Positions 21,405 through 33,333 of a DNA stretch of 64,000 nt are shown here, piece by piece. Numbering within the stretch: position 1 is the stretch's first letter; every line of letters starts with the position of its first letter. The translations under genes were made by a program, and so were the position numbers. The DNA comes from Neckera pumila (Eukaryota; Streptophyta; Bryopsida; Hypnales; Neckeraceae). Where the stretch lies: contig OZ018409.1 of assembly GCA_963969595.1 (NCBI GenBank), forward strand, positions 15,532,975 through 15,596,974, read 5' to 3'. Under the pieces are notes generated by a model. The model saw nothing but the letters and a program-made list of their open reading frames with translations. It did no database searches and was not told the origin of the DNA.

Positions 21405-24400
21405 CTACCTCGTATTGAGTGTGGCTGCATGAGGCTGTTGTCTTTGCAGGTGTGTTTGCTTGGGCCCAAATCCATGTTGTGCAAGTGCACCGATCATCAC
21501 GTTGTAGGTGATTATATCACGCTCTACTATTCTGTCAAAAACTAGGCGCGCATCGTCAAGACTGCCACTCTTGGCATACATATGAATGAGTGCGTTACGG
21601 ACTCGCAAATCTGAATCAAGTCCACCTTCGCAGGCGTGCCTGTGAGCCTGCTTCACCCGTTTCAACCCCCCCTGCGCTTGCACGTGCATTCAGCAGGCTC
21701 AAGTAGGTGGTGGTTGCATTCGAAAGCACGCCTACTCGTTGCATCTGCAGATAGAGTTCATAAGCTTCATGCCCACGACCAATGCCTGCATAGCCTCCGA
21801 TCATTGCGTTCCATGTGATTACATCCCGCTCCACCAATTCCTCAAAAACTAGACGGGCATCCTCAACGCTGCCACTCTTTGCATAGACGTGGATAAGCAT
21901 TGCCCACCAATAAATCAGACCCAAGTCCTGCTTGGAGGACTTGCACATGGACCTTCCTCACCCATACTAGCACTCCTACATCTGCGCACGGTCTTAGAAT
22001 GCTCAAGAACGTGAATTTATCCGGTGTGAAGCCTTCCTGCTGCATTAAAAAGAAGAGCTGGTAAGCTTGAGCCCCACAACTGTGCTCAGCATATGCTCCA
22101 ATCATCACATTCCAAGAAGCAACATCACGCCTCACCATCTGATCAAAGACTTCCCGTGCATCATCTAGAGTGCTGCTCGCTGTAGCATACATCCCGACAA
22201 GCGCAGTACCCACATATACACTTTTATCTAGGCCGCGTTGCGAGCTGTGGCATGGACTTCTTTGACCCATTCTAGAGCTCCTACACTAGCACATTTAGGA
22301 TTTCGGATGCCCAAGTACGTGAATACATCCGGTGAGAAGCCTTCCCGTTGCATTTGGAGAAAGAGTTGATATGCTTCAGTGCCACGACCACTAACTGCGT
22401 ACGCTCCAATCGTTACATTCCAGGAAATCACATCCCAGTTGCAAGTCCATTCTGTCAAAAACTTGCCGAGCACTCTCAACTAATCCACAGTTTGCATACA
22501 TGTTAATAAGCCCATTAGCCACACGCACATCCAACTCTAGTCCTGCTTTCACCGCGTGAGCATAAACATCTTTCAACCATTCGAGAGCACCAGCACTAGA
22601 ACGCTGGTTCAACAAGCTCGTAATTATATAAGCATCTGGCTTGTAACCCTCTCGCTGCATCTGAAGAAATAGCTCATATGCTTCATGACCATAACCAAAT
22701 TCTGCATATGCTCCAATCACCACGCAAGAAGATCACGATTGGTCAAATTGTCGAACACTAACCTTGCCTCCGTAATCTTTCCACATTTGGCATACATTTT
22801 CAGAAGTGCAGTTCCGACACGCACGTCTGATTGGAAACCACCACGTACGATATGAGCATGAACTTGTTTGCCCCATTTCAACGCTACTGGGTCGGCACAT
22901 GCCTTCAGAATGCACAGGTAAGTAACCTCATTAAGCTGCGCACCTTCTTGACGCATTTGATTGAACATTTCATATGCATTTATGGCACGATCATGGTGAG
23001 CATAACCTCCAATCATAATGGTCCAACTAAAAACACTCTTTCTCACAAGTCTAACAAACACTTCGCGTGAGTGCCTCCTGCAACTTCCCACATCGAATAT
23101 AAACTCTCATCATGTTGTTGGCCACATATATATTCTGCTCCATTCCACTCCTCGTGATGCAGTCATGAACCTGCTTGGCTGACGTAAAATCTTTCTGCCT
23201 AAAGCACCGCTGAAGAACTGCAACATAAGTGTGAGAATCTACAATAATGCCTTCCTGAATATGATTATTCAGAACAGCAATTGCTTCACTTAACGTAATT
23301 GCACTTTGCATAGGCATACGGGCATCATCAACTTGTATATGTTGCCTCGACTCTCTTGCATAAGTAGATTGAGAGCTTCCTCCCCCATTGTTCTTCTTGA
23401 GTGACCTGCCTCATCAAGCAAGTCCTCACGAGAAAGACTATTACATTCTACATTCTCTTCACAAACAGTAATTTAAAAAATCAATAGTGAAAGAGCAGAA
23501 TGTGCTGTATACACGATTAGAAATAAATCTAGAAGGTTCAAATTTTATCACTGAAACCGTTAACAGTATACTACATTTCGTGGAAAAATTCATAAATTTC
23601 TAAAAGATGGGCATGAAATACGTATTGCTTAGAAAACCTTCAGATCTTCGTTTCAAGCACAGATATCTGGTCGCAATTAACAACAAAATACAAAAGAGTA
23701 TATGCGAATTCCATGTATTGATAGTAACCTTCAGTTTGAAGAAATATGTGTACCTATTTGACCATGCAGTGTCTTGAGGATTATGGGTGTGATGGTCAAC
23801 ATGAGGTTGCAATTCACCTTGAAGCATTGCCTTTACCCATACTGGAGTTGACCAACCATCAACCCAGAGTGCTTTTCTTGTAATCTTGTGTCTAAAATCA
23901 GGAGATCTAGGATTAATCTGGAGACAACAAAACAATTCAATACCCAAAAGTTGGATAATTTAACTGAGAAACCATTTACACCCAAACAGCCAATCCCTAC
24001 GTAACAAATTTCAAATGTATAAGAAGATTCGAGAAATATTACTCGTCGCATTCTCAAAAAGAAAGAATTTTTTCTTCCCTGTAACGACTCAAGCACAAGA
24101 TCAGCGAACGAGGCATCACCACAATACACGTGAGAGAGCAGACACTACGTCAATTCCTAGACTGAGTCTCTACAACCTGGATCCTAGTGGGTGCAAGTTG
24201 ACGACTTTCTATCACCAACTGACTCACAGATACCTTACCAATCCTGAGAAAGATCTGCAACATACTCCTTCCAAAGTTGTTCTTTTACCTGAGCTTCTTC
24301 AGAGTCGAAGGCAACACAACACCGACATAAGTCTCGCTACCGAACGTGGAGCGTAAACATCAGCTACAAGATATTACATAATTTGTAAGAAACGAAAAAT

Positions 24401-25112
24401 GCATCAGGGTTTCGCCAAGAGGCCAAATTCTGAGTCACATACTTCCGAATGCGGATGTACTCAATCATGGTATATCCCCAAACACCCGTATGTTAGTCAA
24501 GCTTGTTTCTAACAAAGCCCTCGTAACATCAGCGGTGTACGTAAGCCAGTGTTAGTGCTATTCCGCGCCATTCCAGACCTAAATCAACTTAGAGAGAAAT
24601 GTGTCCTCTTACAAACAGTAGAGCATTAGATGCTTCTAAACCAAAGTCATGCAGTGTGGAGCAGAAGTACCGTCAACACTCATGTTTGAATACCACAGTC
24701 AACAAAATCAGTAACCAAACTGATAGCCTGAACAGCATATTTTAGGGTTCATAATATACGGAGTATATGGTTAGGATTTAGGGTTTAAGGGTTATGGTTT
24801 ACAATAAACACAAGACGTACCAATTAAAAGCACTTCGTGCCTACCCGTTCATTCTTAGCTCATCACCAGAAATGGAAGAAGTCACAGTCGTAGAGACGAA
24901 CTAAATTCACCATGACAGCTAACAGTCATCTGAAAGTTGAGGTGTACCTGAAGCACCATCTCGTGCGTTACAATATGGAAACAGTACAAGTCACATGCAT
25001 CAAAACGAACACCGTACGCAAAGGGTTGGCGTCGAGATCCAACCTGCATCCAAGGAACTGACCACAGAGGTCCCTGCACACCCAGCAGCGTCCCGGACGA
25101 AGCCATCGTCAT
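21405..25112 (-). pseudogene. PPR protein pseudogene (organelle RNA-binding type)
   Basis: The remnant of a long pentatricopeptide repeat protein; such proteins bind organellar RNA. From about 23440 down to 21405 the translation is an ordered series of PPR units (for example VHDCITRSGMEQNIYVANN, YAKSGSVEDARLVF, WNVMIGAYAEHS) resembling the long tandem arrays of mosses. The series jumps frame at about 23360, 23080, 22725, 22450, 22245, 21905 and 21650, and the repeats resume in register each time. The lesions differ: an extra base, about 4 bases lost at the WN-MIGAYA motif, one lost, two lost. Upstream, exons 24948-25112 (start ATG 25112), 24845-24900, possibly 24541-24578, and 23754-23917 (INPRSPDFRHKITRKALW) have good splice signals and look like its organelle-targeting N-terminus. 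No E/DYW tail is visible. If assembly errors caused the shifts the gene could be intact, but the mix of lesions argues for decay. Confidence 0.8.
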
Positions 25113-25851
25113 CCCTGCTGCTCAAGGGATGAAAGGGTTTAGGGCTACAAGTCAGAAATGCATGGTTAAGTCTTCTCGCCGGGAACCAAGATGAGCAAGC
25201 TATCAGACCAAACAGAAGGGGCATAATTTGCATGTGATTTCGATTATTCTTTTGTACAAATATATGATTTTACCTCAATTTCATCAAATAAATTATAAAA
25301 AGAAGATTGTTGAGCTAGGAGACCCTGAGCCACCTTCCCAGTTTCCCCAACGAACTCCCCCCTGCCAGCAACACAGTGATAAGACTTTTGGTGAGGGGAG
25401 AAGTGTCCTATTAGTGACCAGCAGATCAACTTTACAATGCGAGGACAAGCACAAGAAAACCATGGTAGCAAAACGAAGAATCACCTACAAGGAGCACATC
25501 ACTATTCACAGAAAAGGATAGGTGAATGATTTCGGCCCTGGCAATGCACAGACCAATGCACAGACCTGTGGACGACTCCGATGTTAGACATCAGGGGCTG
25601 AATCTTGTGTATCTGGGAAACAAGAAAAAAAGCAGAGCATGTCACGACATGGCATCTCTACAGCAGCAAGTGCTTCCAAACCAGAAGCTGCAGCGTCGGA
25701 AGAAATCAACTAGCAACGAGCAATCCAAAACCTCTCGCCATGCTCCTGCAACTCAACTAATCTGCCTAAACCCTATAACCCCATTTTCCGGTACTCCCAA
25801 GTCCCAACAAGGGCCAACAAAAATTTAGATAAATAATGATTGTGACCATGC
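25113..25851. other. Gene-free spacer
   Basis: This is probably the promoter side of the PPR pseudogene. Frames of up to 100 codons on both strands (such as 25526-25828) show no domain. Confidence 0.45.
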
Positions 25852-26427
25852 TTAACCCCTAAACGATTGGAGGGGTGTCCAAATTTCCAAAATTGTGAAG
25901 ATCTATTATAAAGTGCAACTTAGAAGGATATTTTAATGATGACTCTCAAATAGTAGTTGTAAAATGCTATTTATAGATCACATATATGTGGTTAGATCAA
26001 CAAAAATACTTACCAATATTTTTCAATGAAATTTGAACCCAGAAATTGGAAATTCCTTCTAAAATCAATTGTAGATTGGATATTTATGATTTTTAAAAGA
26101 TTGTTTTTCTATAAGTTCAAAATATTGAGTTCTAATTATAGTGGATTTTGAAGATTTTTATTTGATTTTTTTATTCAAGTCATTTTGGAAGGATCATTTT
26201 TTGAACTGAAAAAGTTACATTTTGAGGCTAGACCTCCCGATAACTTTTCAATTATAGAATATTTGCAAAGCAAAATCTTCATAATTTGAACCATTTAAAT
26301 GTTAAAGAACTTATATAAGAATCTTCAAACAAAATTGATGGATGAAAAAATGCATTTCGAAGAGTTTGGAATGTGTTTCTGTTCATTCATTGTTCAAAAT
26401 TTGCACTCATAGTCCTTTAGGGGTTAA
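25852..26427. mobile_element. Family B element, copy 2 (576 bases)
   Basis: It begins TTAACCCCTAAACG and ends AGTCCTTTAGGGGTTAA. The interior is AT-rich without coding potential. No convincing target-site duplication is seen. Confidence 0.65.
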
Positions 26428-27020
26428 ATGATTATTTGGACAACACTAGGTGTAGTTATCTTAAAGCATGACCAATAGTATGCCATTTTAGTGAGCTTTG
26501 CCTATTTTGAATGAAAAGTGTACAATGAATGCAAGAAATGATGCGTTGAACATATTATTTTTGGCATGGGAAAAATTGTAGGTTTGCAGTTTTGACACCT
26601 CCACCAAAATCACTTTTGTCTTCTACATGGTTCATTGGATTAGTCGTGATCATAGAGGTTTTTCCACTTTTGTAAATTAGGATGCTTAAGATGGGTTGAA
26701 AGGCAATTAAAATGCTCCGTAGTATATTTTATAGAATGGGCCAACAAGGAATTCAAACATGAAAAAATGGTCCTTGGACTTGCCTAGATGAGCATCTCTA
26801 GTTGTTGTGTGTCTAAATGAACCTTGGTGTTTTTTAGAGGTGATAAATGAGCAATAATTGCTTAGTCTTGCTAAAACATTCTCTCCAAATGGCATTGCAA
26901 AAATTGCAATTTTTTCCTTGATTTACAAGTTTACCAAATACTACGAATTAGTAAATTGACATCATCAACGATAAGATTATTTTACTTTTTCACTCCAAGA
27001 GACTTGCCATTGTTTGAAAG
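26428..27020. other. Gene-free spacer between two family B elements
   Basis: AT-rich; nothing recognised. Confidence 0.5.
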
Positions 27021-27950
27021 TTAACCCCTAAAGTCCCATTGTCCTCTCAAGGGACAAAATGGATTTTGGGCAGGCTACTACGGCTTCAATATTCATCATT
27101 ATTTTCTGAAATTTTTTGTGAAGATAGAAAAATACATCAGCTTTATGGGAATATAATTTTTATTTCAATTGGTGGCTAGGAGCAAAAATAATGGCACAAA
27201 AGGTCCTTTTTTGGTGCGACGGGCAGAAATCTTCTCACACCAAAAAAAATGAAAAAAACTAAGAAAATTATTTTCTCATAGCTGGTATTTTTATCTATAT
27301 GGGAAGCTTTGATTCATCTCATTTGGATTTGTTATGTGAAAGTTATGGACAATCTTATTTTTTGGGCAATTAAAGCATCTTCTTGAAAAAATAACTTGGA
27401 GGACTCATTTCTGAATGCAATTTTTACAATTTTTCAAAAAAAATTTGTTGGACACGTCTAGGTTTGCTTGCTAATACTATCTCACCATTGGAATTATAGT
27501 GTTTTAACCCCCATCTTAGAGCTATTGACAATTTAGTTTCTTGTTCAATCTTAGACCTACTTCTACTTAACATTTTTTTAATGGATGAAAATCAAGTGTA
27601 TTTTTTTGGAATTTTTTTTTCTAGATTCTCAACTCAATTACTCAACATAAAAAAAATTAAACTCTAAATCTGTAGTGTAAATTTTTTTTACAATTGGCGG
27701 TCAAAGTCATCTGAAATTGCAAGTCAGTGTTCAAAAAATCAAAATTTTCCAACTTTGAATGCTTATATCTTCTCATTTGTACAGTCAAACTTTATGAAAT
27801 TTTTACCACATGATTTGAGGTAAGTTAAATACAAGATCCTATGGTTAGATTTTGAAAAAAAAAAAATTCTCTTTTCTTAGATGAACGCAGCAGAATTGGC
27901 AGTTTTGAGTCGATTTTAATAGGAAAATGCCTTGGGACTTTAGGGGTTAA
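27021..27950. mobile_element. Family B element, copy 3 (930 bases)
   Basis: The termini are TTAACCCCTAAAGTCCCA and TGGGACTTTAGGGGTTAA (the right end reads CTTGGGACTTTAGGGGTTAA). The last 200 bases match the right end of the large copy at 44.5-44.66 kb (shared ACAAGATCCTAT(G/A)GTTAGATT), and the middle matches 45.95-46.2 kb (CATTTGGATTTGTTAT, TCTCACCATTG). This is the best link between the short elements and the long one. No protein is encoded. Confidence 0.75.
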
Positions 27951-28479
27951 AATAGAGAATTACACAAGTAGAATATTCAAATAATTCACTCTTCCGATCT
28001 TGAATTTGCCTAATTAAACTTTCGATAGGTCATTGGAGATCCTCTTCCCAAGCTCCAAGTGAAGGCCAACATATTTTTGGGTGATATGTTGCAAAACCCC
28101 CAACATGCCTTAGACCTTTGTGACGGCATGAGTATAAGAAATTTGGGATTTTTTTTCTTCTATTTCTCTATTTCCATTCAAGCGAGAGTTGGGCATCCGT
28201 CAAATCTTTCTAATCATAGTAAGCTATGAAACACCACACGAGCTACATGTCTGGACTCTGGACGCAAAACCACCAGCAGGACGGAACCGAAACTGGTCCG
28301 TTTCCCAGGCCGACGGACGTCGTTGCTCGTCCTGACGGACGGGCCTTATCCGCTTGGTCCCCAGCCTGGTCTGCCTTCTGGATGTTCTCTCCGCTTCTCC
28401 TTTGCCATCTTGCGCCATTCTTGTCCCGCAATTGCAATTCCAATTCTAGGGGAAGCATTTCAGCAATTTGCTTCCAGCT
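27951..28479 (+). other. Upstream region of plastid uS5 gene
   Basis: AT-rich DNA changing to GC-richer leader sequence from about 28220. Overlapping frames at 28226-28507 on both strands are not supported as genes. No clear TATA box was assigned. Confidence 0.4.
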
Positions 28480-31184
28480 ATGGCGAGCTGCTGCGTCTCA
28501 GACGTGAGTCGGGCTTCCTTATCAGCCCCCTCCGTCTCCGGATGCAGCTACGCTTCTCCCACTCCCTCGCCTGCGCTCCGCGTGACGATGGTCACCCCTC
28601 TCCACAGCTCAATGTGGGGCCTGAAGCTCACCCCTTCGCCTCCCCCGAGGCCGCAGGTGAAGTCTGCTGCTGCTGCACCAGGCCACGCCGTGTCTGCTTC
28701 CTATGTGGAAGACGAGGAGGAGGAGTCCGAGGAGGACATCACCGCGGCCTACGAGGCGCTCTACGGGAAGGCGTTCGAGGGCTTGCGGAAGACGGCCACT
28801 GGGGATGAGAATCTGGGCGAGGAGGACGAGGGGCGTGGACGGGGGGGAAGGCGGGGAGGCCGCGGGAGGGACAAGAACAACCCGGACGGCATGGAGGAGC
28901 GCGTGGTGCAGATTCGACGCGTCACGAAGGTGGTCAAGGGAGGCAAGCAGATGTCGTTTCGGGCGGTGGTGGTGATCGGGGACAAGAGGGGGACGGTGGG
29001 AGTCGGGGTGGGAAGTGCCAAGGAGGTGATTACAGCCGTGCAGAAGTCGGCGACGGATGCGCGGCGACATTTGGTTACTGTGCCCATGACGAAGTATCTC
29101 ACATTCCCGCACAGGTAGGCGAAATTCTTCAATTCTATCTGTTACTGCAATGTCCCTGGATTTTGAGGGATTCCACTTTTCGAAATGGCTGCACTAGGGC
29201 AATGTACCAGACCCTGTTTGAAATCCATTATATGTCGACGACGAACTCGTTTTTGTGCTTTCTTATGTCGTCAATTAGTGCTCAATTAGTTCTTGGTGAC
29301 TCGTGAAGTCACCTCACCCTTCCCTCACTGGTAGGCTCCCTTTGCCAATTCTACATGCCATTGGAATGTCGTGGGGTTGTGATGATTCCATTGAAAGGGC
29401 TTCACTAGGGTTTGAAATGCACCAGAAGTTGTTTGGAATCTCTATATGTCGACGGCGACGGACTCGTTGTTGCGCTTTCGTATGTCGTGAATTAGTACTC
29501 GTTAAGTTACCTCACCTTCCCTCACAGGTAGACGCCCTTCTCGAATTCAATTTGCCATTTGAATGGCCTCGTGTTATGAGCATTCCACCTCTTGAATGGC
29601 TTTGCTAGGGTTTGTAATGCACCAGAAGTTAATTGAAATCTTTACATCTCGACGACAGGCTCGTTTTTGTGCTTTCTTATGATGTCAATTAGGTTTGGTG
29701 ACTCGTTAAGTATCTCATGAAGCTCCTGTATTTCATTTTTTTTAAGAGCAATTTGGGAGTTAGAATCTGTAGTGATGATGATAACGTTTTTTTCAGGATC
29801 TGGTTCTAAACCCTAAAGCTCTTTGAATGACTTCATTTATTGCATTTCGTTAGGTGATTCGTTTTAGTACCTTATGAAACTCCCCAATTTCATGTGTCTG
29901 TTGGCAATCTAGAAGCGCTAATCTGTAGGGTCGATGAAAACGTGTTATTCATGATCAGCTTCTAAACCCTAAATACTGTAAATGCGAATGCTCTCTCCCA
30001 TCCTTAGAGTAAGGGTGGCAAATTGTTCTCTCTGGCTTTCCGGGCTTAAACCCTGGATTTAGATATGATGCGGCTAAATGATCAATAACTCCAACTATAC
30101 CAGTTGCTTTTGGGTAAGGGTTGTACAGTCGGGTCCAATAATTTCATGAATTTTGTTCCCAGGCAGAATCAATAAAAAGCTCATGAACTTTAGGAAGCTC
30201 CAGCATACTCAAAAATGAACAGATTCTCAAACTGAAAATTGCGTTGGAATCATTATAAAGAGTACTTGATCATCAGAACAAATATATTTATGTGAAATTC
30301 AAAATCATACAACAATTTGGATCTATTCTACACATTATCTAGTGTTGCAGTCTTTTGCCGAAGTTATAGCTTGGGCATTATATTGGGCATAATATTGGAC
30401 ATATTCAAAATGAGTGTTTGCAATTGTTGTAAATTGCATGAATTGTTTGTATCATTTCTTGCTTGTTTTTTGGCTTGCTCTAGTGTTGCAACAAATCTTT
30501 GACTATCTTCCAAAGGTTCTCTATGGTGACTTAGAAAGCCAAACTAACTTCTTCATACCATGAGCTTGCCTCCACTTCTGTAGATTTTATTGTATGATAT
30601 TCACTATGATTCCAATGCAATTTGCGGTTTGAAAATCTGACCATTCTTTAGTATGCTAGAGCTTCTTGAAGTTCATGAACTTTTTTGCTAGTTGAATCTA
30701 CCTGGGGAAGAAAAATTCGTAAGATTATTGGACCTGATTGGATGAGGTGGATTTATCATGGAAGAGCGTCAGGTGTGTAAGGATCAAAAGATATTTTGTC
30801 GGCTGCGACCCATCCTCAGGCTCTTCCCACTGCTTTTGGAATGGTGTTAATGTATGTGTGTTCATTTACATTAGTCTTGACCATGTTATTCTTGCGTGAA
30901 TAGTTTTGAAGCGTCCCTTGTGTCATGTGTGCAGAGCCGATGGTGACTACGGGGCTGCCAAGGTGATGCTGAGGCCAGCAGCAACAGGAACAGGAGTGAT
31001 TGCTGGTGGTTCAGTACGTGTGGTGCTTGAGTTGGCAGGGGTGGAAAATGCTTTGGGGAAGGAGCTGGGAAGCAAGAATCCACTCAACAACGCTAGGGCT
31101 GTAATTGAAGCTGTCGGAAAAATGAAACAGTTTAGGGATGTAGCTAGAGACCGTGGCATCCCAATGGAGGAGCTGTGGAAGTAA
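28480..31184 (+). CDS. rps5: Chloroplast 30S ribosomal protein uS5 (nuclear-encoded)
   Basis: Predicted plastid small-subunit ribosomal protein of 294 residues, which sits near the decoding region and mRNA entry. The exons are 28480-29114 and 30935-31184, joined in phase 2 through an intron of 1820 bases (GTAGGC...GCAG). Residues 1 to about 65 are rich in Ser, Ala and Pro and typical of a transit peptide. An acidic stretch ([11 protein letters not shown]) and a [15 protein letters not shown] stretch follow. The N-terminal S5 domain begins at about 138 ([39 protein letters not shown]). The C-terminal domain starts after the junction ([51 protein letters not shown]). The length is close to other plant plastid S5 proteins. 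The ATG at 28480 heads the transit peptide. The intron is unusually full of repeats. Confidence 0.96.
29115..29720 (+). repeat. Three tandem units beginning with the intron's splice donor
   Basis: Units start at 29115, 29331 and 29528 (216 and 197 bases apart). Each is entered by a near-copy of the exon end and donor: CCCGCACAGGTAGGC, CCCTCACTGGTAGGC and CCCTCACAGGTAGAC. Inside each unit, in order, are a GAATGGC-type stretch, CTAGG(G/GC)TTTG or similar, CACCAGA or ACCAGA, (A/T)TCGACG, GCTTTCTTATG or GCTTTCGTATG, and CTCGT. The first unit carries the real donor of the uS5 intron; the other two are potential decoy donors. Confidence 0.75.
29706..29980 (+). repeat. Second intronic tandem duplication in uS5 gene
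   Basis: Two diverged copies about 165 bases apart share CT(C/T)ATGAA(G/A)CTCC, AATCTGTAG, GAT(G/A)A and TTCTAAACCCTAAA. It lies directly downstream of the donor-containing triplet and non-coding. Confidence 0.55.
30133..30734. repeat. Large inverted repeat inside uS5 intron
   Basis: Arm 30133-30258 and arm 30604-30734 are reverse complements over about 125-130 bases at roughly 80% identity by eye; matching landmarks are GTCCAATAAT, AAGTTCATGAACTT and ATTGCRTTGGAATCAT. The spacer of about 345 bases has only a weak 61-codon frame. In the unspliced transcript this would fold into a long imperfect duplex. It may be a foldback transposon. Confidence 0.7.
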
Positions 31185-31783
31185 GTTCCACACGGTTTTT
31201 AGGTTGAACCGCACACCAATGCATTCTATGCTAGCATTTGGTGAATTTTTTTTCTTCCCCTCGGCCCCCTCTTTGTAGTAGCAGTCTCTTCATTTTTCAA
31301 ACAAAGAATGACTTTAGTTTCTAACTGTTTTCCACCCGCACATTGTCGTTCGCTTCTAGATCGTCTTTCAGAAGTTGGCTTTGCCCATAAGTCGTTATCC
31401 ATTTGCTACTTTTCATAAGTTTGTAGGAAGGTTCGGAACATTATAATTGCGTTGCCAATTTGTGTTTATTTATCATCATTTTTTGTGTTTTCAAAATGAT
31501 TCTGATTCAAGAGGAATAGAAAGCGTTTGTGTTGACCATGAATCAGCTAGGGAATTCAGTGGTCAATGCACCATAACTGGTTGACTTTTCAACGCTAACG
31601 TGGCACCGTCCCATTCGCAACCCATCACCATTGCCATTACAAGTTGCAACTCATAACCTTCTTTCTTTTCAATTTGCTTCCTACAACCTTGGATCATGAA
31701 GATCAAAGATTGTGATTGAAAATTGTACAACCGGTTATGTAAGATAACCTATTCATTGCTAGCGTGGCTCATCAGTTATCTAA

Positions 31784-31862
31784 TACTCCCTTTGTCTCAA
31801 AATAAGATTGGTGTTTCTTTTGTAAAATACAAAAGAAACACTGGGTGAGACAAAGGGAATAC
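31784..31862. mobile_element. Stowaway-like MITE (about 78 bases)
   Basis: It starts TACTCCCTTTGTCTCA and ends TGAGACAAAGGGAATA, with an inner pairing of GTGTTTCTTTTGTA with TACAAAAGAAACAC. Termini of CTCCCTYYGTCYCA flanked by TA are the known hallmark of plant Stowaway elements (Tc1/mariner derivatives). It lies about 600 bases downstream of the uS5 stop codon. Confidence 0.8.
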
Positions 31863-33333
31863 ATATTAATGTACATGTGATTTTTTTATTTTTTTATTCT
31901 GGAGTCCTCGTTTAGTAAGAAAAAATTAACAAAATGTGAAGTGCTTCTAAACCACGGCGCACAAAACTAAGCTTTAGACATGGCTCACTTTGAAATTAAA
32001 TTTTTTTTCAAAATCACAATTAGTTTTTCTTCAAACTTCCATAGTAATGTGTTATGTGTTGCATACTACCACTTTCATATATCTACTTTGGACTTCACCT
32101 GTTGATGCTTATGATATGGTTGTTATTAAAAAGTTTTATATCCATAGTTTTGTTTGTCACTGTAATTCAAAATCAAACTCCTCTTTGAAAAATGGTACTA
32201 AGTTTAGATATCTCTACTCTAATCCAGAGAGATATTTGACCTCAAGTTCAAATGATAGTTGTGGTGAACCTTTAAGGGAAGGTTCATATACCAAAGTTTG
32301 ATTTGCATCTCTTTAACTCTTAAAAGACCATATAGCCACCACGTGGCTTCTACAACTACATTTGTAGAAAATTTGATATGTTAACCTCTTTAACATCTCA
32401 TGAACAACAAAAAGACCCTAGATGATTTTTTCCACTAAAGCTATTGGTGCAATCCGATTGAAAAATGATCAAATGTGGGATTTTTGGTGAATTCTTGGAG
32501 AATGGCATAGATGCTCTGGGCTGTCACTTCACATCTTCATATCTTTTTTTCTACACTTCAAAATTATTTGAAAAAAATTACACATCAATATCATGATGAT
32601 ACATACTCGTGGAAAAGAAGAAGTTTTTAGACAACTTTTGAGCATTCTGATTACAACATTGCCATTTCAACATATGTACAAAGTATTGCTTAACCAAACA
32701 TCTTTCATCAATCTTGTCACAGTGGCATTTTCTCAAAAATTGTGCAATTTCATCAATCTTTTTTCCATAGGAAAGCTACATAAGTTTTCTTTCATTTCAA
32801 TAGTGGCGATCATCAAAATTATTCCACACAAATGAGGAATTATGTTTGTACAAGAGCTCGTCAAGAAAACAAGAGCTATGCTCAAAACACCCCTGGCCCT
32901 GTAAGGGTTAATGTACCAACCAACCTCCAAAAAATGTGTGGATCCCCAACTTACAATCGTAACATTTTCCAAAGACTAAATCTTTGGACCCAAGATAGTG
33001 GGGCTCGGCCTAATTCAAATCCAACCAAGGACCATTAGAAACCAACAATAACCCCCTTTAAAGTACGACAACAGAAAATTCCGATATAAAACAGTAAAAT
33101 TCGGATTTTCAACTAACCTATTTCTAGGACATAACCCATTACAAAAACAAAAAACCGAGTGAACTCAAATAGAAGTGGAAGTCCTCCGCGTTCCATAAAA
33201 AAAACTCCTCGGACTGTTAAGGAATCGTGCAGAAGTCAATTCTACTGTATCATCTGTATCTGAGATTCTCTCAAGGTCGCTGATGGAATTACACAAGCTT
33301 CCACTCCGTGACAGCAACACAAAAATTACGATG
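31863..33333. other. Gene-free stretch between uS5 and NOB1 genes
   Basis: AT-rich DNA with frames of up to 103 codons (31990-32301) lacking any domain. AGCCACCACGTGGCT near 32334 is palindromic. The text near 32890 (CCTGTAAGGGTTAA) resembles a degenerate family B end but has no partner I can defend. The two flanking genes converge here. Confidence 0.45.

Noticed and set aside
30317..30502. 61-codon hydrophobic frame within the uS5 intron
   Set aside because: It lies in the loop between two inverted arms, is AT-rich by codon use and has no supporting signals.
32880..32910. Degenerate family B end (CCTGTAAGGGTTAA)
   Set aside because: No convincing partner end or shared sub-terminal text was found.
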